A stretch of DNA of 31,609 bases from Micavibrio sp. UBA2137 (lineage in GTDB: Bacteria > Pseudomonadota > Alphaproteobacteria > Micavibrionales > Micavibrionaceae). How positions within the stretch are numbered: position 1 is the first letter of the stretch; each line of letters starts with the position of its first letter. Location: positions 1 to 31,609 of the forward strand of contig DCXL01000002.1 of assembly GCA_002328415.1 (NCBI GenBank), in the 5' to 3' direction. Below the pieces are notes generated by a model. The model did not search any database. It had not been told where the DNA came from and worked only from the letters and a program-made list of their open reading frames with translations. The position numbers were made by a program, and so were the translations under genes. Shown here piece after piece: positions 25,821-31,609 of this stretch.

Positions 25821-26285
25821 TTACCACATACTATTTGGTGGCCATTTCCAGGCCGACCCATAAAATTTATCCAACATTTCAGCGCGCAAGGGCTTCTCAA
25901 AAACACCATTTGCGCCTAATTCTTTGGCGCGTCTCAACTTCTCGGGGTCTTGTGTGCCACTCACAACTATTAATGGAATATCTTGCAAAAAGACGTCATG
26001 CTTTAGCTCTTCAATGACCTGCAGCCCATCTTTTTTGGGCATTTCAAGGTCAACAAGGATAAGGATAGGCTGGCTTAACATCACACTTTTATCTGTGTAG
26101 CCATTTTCAACCATATATTGCGTGAGTTCTGCACCGTCACCAAATGTCACAACATCACGCACATTTGCCGATTCTTTCAGCTCTTTTTTAGCAAAAATAC
26201 GGTCATCAAGATCATCTTCGATCAGAAGGACAAGGCAAGGTTCAGTCGATAAATTGTGTTCTGTAGATTGTGTCATAGCTGTCAT
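25821..26285 (-). CDS. single-domain response regulator
   Basis: 154-residue receiver from the ATG at 26285 (a TTG at 26300 is possible but the GGAGAGG site fits the ATG). It shows E-D-D (23-25), phospho-acceptor D79 in L-V-D-L-E-M-P, V-V-S-G-T and K131 in F-E-K-P. It is less close to the Rcp1 class than the plus-strand receiver. First of a two-gene minus-strand unit with the receiver at 25327-25812. A DNA-binding or enzyme output is absent, so it acts by contact or by phosphate transfer. Confidence 0.88.
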   Translation of the reverse strand: MTAMTQSTEHNLSTEPCLVLLIEDDLDDRIFAKKELKESANVRDVVTFGDGAELTQYMVENGYTDKSVMLSQPILILVDLEMPKKDGLQVIEELKHDVFLQDIPLIVVSGTQDPEKLRRAKELGANGVFEKPLRAEMLDKFYGSAWKWPPNSMW

Positions 26286-26521
26286 CAGGGCCTCTCCCAA
26301 TTTTTCGAAAACTGTGAAAAAAAAGATATGCAGAAAATTATTCTGGATTATGCTTCTAAGCGTATCATAAACCGCCCTAAAATTCCACTTATATCCTACG
26401 ATTTAGACAAATAGTGCGTTCCACAATTATATTCAGAAATCCTTATTTACTCATAATTTTTTAATAATTTGGGGTTACAGTTGTTTGTAATGCGCAATTT
26501 GCTTGCGATAGGGGTATATTC
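26286..26521. other. AT-rich intergenic region, divergent promoters
   Basis: 236 bases between the minus-strand receiver pair and the first RTX gene. It has no supported gene. It should hold promoters for both directions, but I find no convincing hexamer pair by eye. The last bases before the RTX gene read AGGGGTATATTC, a usable ribosome site. Confidence 0.5.
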
Positions 26522-28633
26522 ATGGCGATTCACACGCTGACTTTTGACATTTCAGGAAGTTTTTCAGGCCCACCTCCAAAGCTCTCCATTATCTATGGCG
26601 GGACAAAGATTGGTGTGTCTTATGTGGATACAGCCTCATCTACGCTATCGTTTCAAATTGACACCGATAAACCGATTAATCACTCGCTTTTACGCTTCTA
26701 TTCTATCAAAGCGCATGGCTCTGATGGGGATATCGTCAATATTTCCAACATTCGCATCGATAACACCCCCATTGATATGACAGCGTTCACGCATAACAAG
26801 GGTAGTTCCTCAACAAGCTCAACGCTCAGCCTGACACGCGGAAGCTATTCTGATTATGATACATCAGGGGATATTACAAACACCGCACCACCCCCACCCT
26901 CGACATTTGCAACCATTAACGGGACTGCGGGTGATGACACGCTTTATGGCACAGATAGTGCCGATACGATTAATGGGCTAGACGGAAATGACAAGATTGT
27001 CGCCAAGGCAGGCATTGACACTGTTAATGGTGGCAATGGCAATGACAACATATCTGGCCAAGATGGCGCCGATATTTTGAATGGGGATGCCGGTGACGAC
27101 CGCATTTATGGCGGCAATGGTGCCGATACAATTAATGGCGGTATAGGCAGCGACAGACTTTACGGACAGGAGGGCGTCGACACCATTCGCGGTGGTGATA
27201 ATGACGACTTTATCTGGGGTGGAACTGAGGGTGATTTCATTTACGGTGAAAACGGCAATGACAGGCTCTCTGGCGAGGCTGGAAACGATTATATTGAAGG
27301 TGGCCTTGGTGCAGACCAAATCTTTGGCGGTGCAGGTAACGACACTATTTATGGTGGTGATGATGATGACCGCATTATTGGTAATGACGGCAATGATACG
27401 CTGAACGGCGATGCGGGCGATGACAATATTGACGGTCAGTACGGCAATGACACCATAAATGGTGGTACTGGTAACGATACACTTGATGGGGAACAAGGTG
27501 ACGACATTATCAATGGTGATGATGGCAACGACACAATCATGGGTGGCCTTGGCGCTGATACAATTAATGGTGGTGCGGGTGACGACATCATCCACGGTGG
27601 CGGGATTTCATCCTATGACCAATATGTCTTTCGTGAGGGGTCGTCTTACGGACGCTCTGGCATGTGGTATTCAGAGGCAACAAACAGCTTTTATGCCTTT
27701 ATCGATACCTCTGTAACATGGAATGCCGCGCGCAGTGCAGCAAACAGTGCCACATTAGGTGGCGCAAACGGCTATCTCGTAAATATTACTTCACAGGTTG
27801 AAAACGACTTTATTTACAACATGTCCTTAAATTTTGGGGTTGATAACTCTATTGGCGCCTCTGGTAACCGTGTTTGGCTTGGTGCGACGGATGTCGTTAC
27901 TGACCAGGAATGGTTCTGGGTAGATGGACATGAGACGGGAATCCAATTCTCTCAAGGGTCAACGGCCTTGGAAAACAGCTACATTGCCTGGGGGAGTGGT
28001 CAGCCTAATAACTCTGGTGGATCACAGCAATATGCAACTATGTGGTTTAACGGCGGTGGTAATAATGACAAGTGGGATGACCGGAACGCAACAGACGGAC
28101 ACAACTACATCATCGAATTCAGCGGTGAAGATGTTCAAGCCGATAATTCCATTAATATTTTAAGTGGCGGCGCCGGAAATGATCTCATTTACGGGGGATC
28201 GGCGGGCGATACAATTAATGGTGACGGCGATAATGACCGACTCTTTGGTCTTGGCGGGAATGATACAATTAATGGTGGTGCAGGCGTTGATGCGCTCTAT
28301 GGGGGAGATGGCAATGATATCCTCAATGGTGGCACTGGTGCGGATATTCTTTACGGAAATGGTGGAACAGATACCTTTGATTTCGACACGCTAGACGCGC
28401 TTGACACAATTAAAGACTTTAACGGTGGTGCAGAAATTTTAGACATCAGCGACATTATTACAAGTTTCACAGGCACAATCACCGACCACATTAATTTCAC
28501 AGAAGTCTCGGGCAACACAGTTGTCTCGGTCGATGCAGATGGCGTTGGGGGGTATACAAACCTCGTTACGCTTGAGGGCGTTACAGGCCTTGACGAAGCT
28601 ACAATGTATGGCAACGGCCAAATCGTTATTTAA
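26522..28633 (+). CDS. RTX protein with C-type-lectin-like module (copy 1)
   Basis: 703 residues, no signal peptide, as expected for type I secretion. Order: an N-terminal domain (1-115) rich in beta strands, of unknown family; a Thr/Pro-rich linker; calcium-binding RTX nonapeptide block (about 131-360; G-G-x-G-x-D-x-x units); a C-type-lectin-like domain (about 365-535) with W-G-S-G-Q-P-N-N and a late N-D-K-W-D-D; a second RTX block (546-612); and a C-terminal target region with D-T-I-K-D-F and I-L-D-I-S-D-I, as in type I substrates. Calcium should fold the RTX parts after export. The lectin module suggests binding of glycans or surface proteins. No HlyB/HlyD-type transporter is in the window. 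Confidence 0.9.
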   Translation: MAIHTLTFDISGSFSGPPPKLSIIYGGTKIGVSYVDTASSTLSFQIDTDKPINHSLLRFYSIKAHGSDGDIVNISNIRIDNTPIDMTAFTHNKGSSSTSSTLSLTRGSYSDYDTSGDITNTAPPPPSTFATINGTAGDDTLYGTDSADTINGLDGNDKIVAKAGIDTVNGGNGNDNISGQDGADILNGDAGDDRIYGGNGADTINGGIGSDRLYGQEGVDTIRGGDNDDFIWGGTEGDFIYGENGNDRLSGEAGNDYIEGGLGADQIFGGAGNDTIYGGDDDDRIIGNDGNDTLNGDAGDDNIDGQYGNDTINGGTGNDTLDGEQGDDIINGDDGNDTIMGGLGADTINGGAGDDIIHGGGISSYDQYVFREGSSYGRSGMWYSEATNSFYAFIDTSVTWNAARSAANSATLGGANGYLVNITSQVENDFIYNMSLNFGVDNSIGASGNRVWLGATDVVTDQEWFWVDGHETGIQFSQGSTALENSYIAWGSGQPNNSGGSQQYATMWFNGGGNNDKWDDRNATDGHNYIIEFSGEDVQADNSINILSGGAGNDLIYGGSAGDTINGDGDNDRLFGLGGNDTINGGAGVDALYGGDGNDILNGGTGADILYGNGGTDTFDFDTLDALDTIKDFNGGAEILDISDIITSFTGTITDHINFTEVSGNTVVSVDADGVGGYTNLVTLEGVTGLDEATMYGNGQIVI
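26915..27601 (+). repeat. RTX nonapeptide-coding repeats, copy 1
   Basis: About 25 tandem units of the form GGxGxDxLx or variants, each about 27 bases, in frame in the RTX gene. The repeats are protein-level repeats with drift, not nucleotide-identical ones, so they are not a CRISPR array. They form calcium-binding parallel beta rolls in related proteins. Confidence 0.85.
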
Positions 28634-28676
28634 TACTGCCTTACCACTCTTTTAACATAAACAACTAAGAGTTTCT

Positions 28677-28693
28677 TAACCATTAGTTGGTTA
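28677..28693. repeat. conserved inverted repeat upstream of RTX copy 2
   Basis: TAACCA, TTAGT, TGGTTA: a 6-bp stem with a 5-base centre, 37 bases before the start of copy 2. The same element is found before copy 3 with one changed centre, and is not found before copy 1. It could be an operator or an mRNA 5' hairpin. Confidence 0.55.
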
Positions 28694-28730
28694 CAATAGT
28701 ATGTTATTTGGGGTTATTTAGGGGTTCATC

Positions 28731-31364
28731 ATGGCAACACATATTATTTCTTTTGACATTTCTGGCGTTTTTTCAGGACCTCCACCCAAACTCTCTATTA
28801 TATATGGTGGCGTGAAGATTGGTGTAACTTACGTGGACACCGGCTCTTCAACGATGTCTTTTCAAATTGATAGTGATATGCCTATCAATCATTCCCTGTT
28901 GCGCTTTTATTCAATTAAGGCACATGGGTCTGACGGGGATGTTGTCAATATCTCCAATATTCGCATTGATGATAACCCCATTGATATGACCGCCTTTACA
29001 CATAACAAAGGCAGCTCATCTGACAGCACGACACTGAGCCTGACACGCGGAAGTTACTCTGATTATGATACGTCATCTACAATCGTACGCTCAGATGATC
29101 CCATTCCAGAAGTTTTAGCAACTATTTCTGGTGATGCTGGTGATAATAAGATCTATGGAACTGATCTTGATGATATCATCAATGGACTGGCTGGAAACGA
29201 TAAAATTATTGCCAAAAGCGGTAATGATACAGTAAACGGTGGTGACGGCAACGATGTCATTGCTGGACAAAATGGCGCTGATATTCTTAACGGTGATGCT
29301 GGTGATGACAAAATATACGGTAATGACGGTGCAGATACTATCAATGGCGGCTTGGGCAGTGACCGCCTTTACGGACATGAAGGTGTTGACGTCATTCATG
29401 GCAATGATGGTGATGACTTTATTTGGGGAGGACAGGATGGCGACTTCATTTATGGTGATATCGGTAATGACCGCTTAAGTGGCGAGGCTGGCAATGATTA
29501 CATTGAAGGCGGCGCAGGGGTCGACCAAATCTTTGGCGGTGATGGTGACGACACCATATTTGGTGGTGATGATAACGACCGTATTATTGGAAATGATGGA
29601 AACGATACTCTAAATGGCGATGCTGGTGATGACAATATTGATGGCCAGTATGGAAACGACACGATAAACGGCGGTGTAGGTAATGATACTCTTGATGGCG
29701 AACAAGGTGACGATATCATCAACGGTGATGATGGTGACGATTACATCGTAGGCGGTGCAGGTGCCGATACCATTAATGGAGGCACTGGAAACGATATTAT
29801 TTTTGGTGGCGGCGTGTCTTCGTATGAACAATATAATATCCGCGATGTCTCAAGCTTTGGACGCACTGGAGCTTGGTTTAGTGAACAAACACAAAGCTTT
29901 TATGCTGTTGTAACTGCAAACGTTAATTATGCTGGCGCTGAAACAGGGGCACGCGCACAATTTATGGGTGGTGTCCGTGGGCGCCTAGCAACAATTACGT
30001 CACAGGAAGAGCTTGATTTCGTAAATCTTTTAAGTGGAGGCACTCAAAATCTTTGGGTATCAGGGACTGACAGTGTTTCAGAAGGGCTGTGGAGATATAC
30101 TTCTGGTTATGAACAAGGTGTTGAATTCTGGTCTGGGGGAACAGCAGGCACAAATATCAATATTGCTTATGTGCCATGGACAGCAGGGCAGCCGAATGAC
30201 CCTGATGATACACAGGATTATAATTATTTACTAGAATCATCGGATCAATTGGCTGATGCGCCTTTTGTTTCTGGCGGTGGCTTTTTAACAATTACCGGAT
30301 ACATCGTAGAATGGTCAGCAGAAGATATTATTGCAGACTTTTCAACCAATACCTTAAATGGTGGTTCAGGTTCCGACACTATTTACGGCGCGTCGGGAAT
30401 TGATATTATTAATGGGGGTAATAATAGTGATAAGTTATATGGATATGATGGTAATGATGTCATGTCTGGTGGTTCAGGCAATGATTTTATACATGGTGGT
30501 AACGGGAATGACGATTTAATAGGTGGCAACGGAAGCGATACAATTTTTGGTGGCACAATCACCGAAGTGTCTTTATTAGCGTTGTCTGATATAAAAGCCT
30601 ATGGAAACGGACAAGACGGCGCTAGCACGGTCGATTTATTTGATGATGGTGTCGGTTTCGGTGTAACTGGCAATGCTTGGAAATATACAGGCATTAACTA
30701 TAATATTACTGCTAATACAGTTTTGGAATTTGATTTCAGAAGCACAGCTGAGGGGGAAATTCATGGCATTGGTTTTGACAATGACCTTGGAATAGATAGT
30801 TCACTCTCTTTTAAACTTTACGGAACTCAAAATTGGGGTCGCGGCAACTTCGATAACTACGATGGGTCGGGAGAATGGGTACATTACAAGATTGATGTTG
30901 GAAGCTTTTATACAGGTCAATATGCTAACTTATTCTTTGTAAACGATCATGATGTTGGTTCCCCCACTGCAAACTCACAATTCAGGAATGTAATAATACA
31001 TGAAGATGATAGTGAAATTAACACTTACACGGGTGGGGATGGTGTTGATGACCTCTATGGATCTGGCGGAATAGACACATTTGTTTTCGAAAGCGGAAAC
31101 GCTTTTACAAGCCCGGACCGTATTCACAATTTTGATGCTACGACAGATATACTTGACGTTTCTGATTTAATAACAGGATTTACCGGCATTGCTAACATGC
31201 TTGATTTTGTTCAATTTGTTGATAGTGGTGACCATAGCCTTCTTCAGGTTGACACAGATGGTTTAATTGGCGGACTGAATTTCCAAACTGTTGCTACGAT
31301 TTATGGTGGCGCAGAGTTAGACGCGCTGGATCTAGGCCTGAGTGGCAATATCGCAGCCGTCTAG
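28731..31364 (+). CDS. RTX protein with C-type-lectin-like module and extra beta domain (copy 2)
   Basis: 877 residues and paralogous to copy 1: residues 1-115 are about 86% identical (16 differences by eye) and the RTX block to residue 360 has the same length with no gaps. It then differs: a lectin-like module (about 365-540; W-T-A-G-Q-P-N-D) with little identity to that of copy 1, a second RTX block, an added beta domain of about 150 residues (about 620-770; L-E-F-D-F-R-S, E-I-H-G-I-G-F-D and Y-G-T-Q-N-W-G are typical of an RTX-associated jelly-roll-like module), and the C-terminal target region. ATG has A-G-G-G-G seven bases upstream. Probably type I secreted. Confidence 0.9.
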   Translation: MATHIISFDISGVFSGPPPKLSIIYGGVKIGVTYVDTGSSTMSFQIDSDMPINHSLLRFYSIKAHGSDGDVVNISNIRIDDNPIDMTAFTHNKGSSSDSTTLSLTRGSYSDYDTSSTIVRSDDPIPEVLATISGDAGDNKIYGTDLDDIINGLAGNDKIIAKSGNDTVNGGDGNDVIAGQNGADILNGDAGDDKIYGNDGADTINGGLGSDRLYGHEGVDVIHGNDGDDFIWGGQDGDFIYGDIGNDRLSGEAGNDYIEGGAGVDQIFGGDGDDTIFGGDDNDRIIGNDGNDTLNGDAGDDNIDGQYGNDTINGGVGNDTLDGEQGDDIINGDDGDDYIVGGAGADTINGGTGNDIIFGGGVSSYEQYNIRDVSSFGRTGAWFSEQTQSFYAVVTANVNYAGAETGARAQFMGGVRGRLATITSQEELDFVNLLSGGTQNLWVSGTDSVSEGLWRYTSGYEQGVEFWSGGTAGTNINIAYVPWTAGQPNDPDDTQDYNYLLESSDQLADAPFVSGGGFLTITGYIVEWSAEDIIADFSTNTLNGGSGSDTIYGASGIDIINGGNNSDKLYGYDGNDVMSGGSGNDFIHGGNGNDDLIGGNGSDTIFGGTITEVSLLALSDIKAYGNGQDGASTVDLFDDGVGFGVTGNAWKYTGINYNITANTVLEFDFRSTAEGEIHGIGFDNDLGIDSSLSFKLYGTQNWGRGNFDNYDGSGEWVHYKIDVGSFYTGQYANLFFVNDHDVGSPTANSQFRNVIIHEDDSEINTYTGGDGVDDLYGSGGIDTFVFESGNAFTSPDRIHNFDATTDILDVSDLITGFTGIANMLDFVQFVDSGDHSLLQVDTDGLIGGLNFQTVATIYGGAELDALDLGLSGNIAAV
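29125..29815 (+). repeat. RTX nonapeptide-coding repeats, copy 2
   Basis: A block of G-G-x-G-x-D-type units equal in length to that of copy 1, with the same order of units. Codons have drifted, so the copies are older than the near-identity between copies 2 and 3 at their starts. Confidence 0.85.
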
Positions 31365-31420
31365 CATCAAAAACATTGCTACTTCAGCATATTTTTTAAC
31401 ATAAATGACTAAGGGTTTTT

Positions 31421-31437
31421 TAACCATTGATTGGTTA
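31421..31437. repeat. conserved inverted repeat upstream of RTX copy 3
   Basis: TAACCA, TTGAT, TGGTTA, 43 bases before the GTG of copy 3. It shares both arms and the flanking text AATAGTATGT with the element before copy 2. Confidence 0.55.
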
Positions 31438-31480
31438 GAATAGTATGTACTTATTTTAAAAAGGGGCTTAGGGGTTCATC

Positions 31481-31609
31481 GTGGCAACACATACTATTTC
31501 TTTTGACATTTCTGGCGTCTTTTCAGGACCTCCACCCAAACTCTCTATTATATATGGTGGCGTGAAGATTGGTGTAACTTACGTAGACACCGGCTCTTCA
31601 ACGATGTCT
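31481..31609 (+). CDS. RTX protein, N-terminal fragment (copy 3, cut by window end)
   Basis: The first 43 codons of a third paralogue, starting with GTG rather than ATG, with A-G-G-G-G upstream as in copy 2. The 129 bases differ from copy 2 at only four positions, one of them the start codon. This is the N-terminal domain start; what follows is outside the window. It shows that at least three RTX genes lie in tandem. Confidence 0.9.
   Translation, partial: MATHTISFDISGVFSGPPPKLSIIYGGVKIGVTYVDTGSSTMS

Noticed and set aside
21547..26285. Phytochrome locus
   Set aside because: The Rcp1-type receiver and kinase class suggested a phytochrome partner, but no PAS-GAF-PHY photosensor is encoded here; the kinase sensor is CHASE-like.
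26978..27595. Open frame on the minus strand inside RTX copy 1, and a similar one at 29115-29399 in copy 2
   Set aside because: These frames are antisense to the periodic G-G-x-G-x-D coding repeats, which leave the opposite strand free of stops; the translated text is a low-complexity I/V/T repeat and no ribosome site is seen.
26915..27601. CRISPR-like tandem repeats
   Set aside because: The period of about 27 bases is the in-frame nonapeptide code; the units are not identical in nucleotides and there are no unique spacers.
26522..31609. Prophage or integrated mobile element around the RTX array
   Set aside because: No integrase, transposase, tRNA junction or direct-repeat att sites were seen; tandem duplication explains the array.

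Overview
The window looks like a chromosomal segment of a moderately AT-rich alphaproteobacterium. The lineage call rests on a GapR (DUF2312) nucleoid protein, a COQ9-type ubiquinone protein, a DUF1489 gene, an MCE operon with a STAS-MlaE fusion, and the 5' end of a 16S rRNA gene. A Micavibrio-like or Rhodospirillales-like organism would fit, but I cannot assign a genus by eye; the first ~297 bases of 16S are the best taxonomic handle.

Layout. (1) 1-845: the 5' end of a 16S rRNA gene on the minus strand, its long leader, and two consecutive sigma70-type promoters, ending at the terminator of the next gene. (2) 846-5219: a 1457-residue protein of unknown role with a PP2C-like core lacking its first metal motif, a zincin-like stretch with a changed metal site, a hydrophobic segment and an EF-hand. 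(3) 5283-8782: a compact MCE lipid-transport operon (STAS-permease, ATPase, MCE protein, PqiC-like lipoprotein), preceded by DUF1489 and a glycosyltransferase. (4) 10619-17612: a secreted Gln-rich protein, an unknown Gly-linker protein, an omega-amino-acid:pyruvate aminotransferase, a rhomboid protease, a half-size EamA-type membrane protein, a lipid-anchored or secreted HExxH protein and acetyl-CoA synthetase. (5) 17619-21509: a hypothetical protein, then COQ9, a secreted IcmL/DotI-like protein and GapR in one minus-strand unit, divergent from a COQ8/ABC1-type kinase. (6) 21547-26285: a two-component cluster with an ethylene-receptor-type membrane protein lacking the copper ligands, a CHASE-type histidine kinase, an Rcp1-type receiver and a receiver-kinase fusion on the plus strand, meeting two single-domain receivers on the minus strand. 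(7) 26522-31609: a tandem family of RTX proteins. Two are complete and a third is cut by the window end. All share an N-terminal domain; the two complete ones share an RTX block of the same length but carry different C-type-lectin-like modules.

How the parts work together. The housekeeping part covers envelope lipid traffic (Mla), ubiquinone synthesis (COQ9 and COQ8-like), acetate activation (acs) and chromosome organisation (gapR). The accessory part is about sensing and contact: the phosphorelay cluster sits directly before the array of secreted, calcium-binding, lectin-bearing RTX proteins. Regulation of the array by the cluster is a guess from position only. The most unusual items are the degenerate multi-domain 1457-residue protein, the copper-site-less ETR1-type protein, the signal-peptide form of IcmL, and the RTX array with exchangeable lectin modules. 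No type I or type IV secretion machinery, tRNA, insertion sequence or CRISPR array was found in the window.
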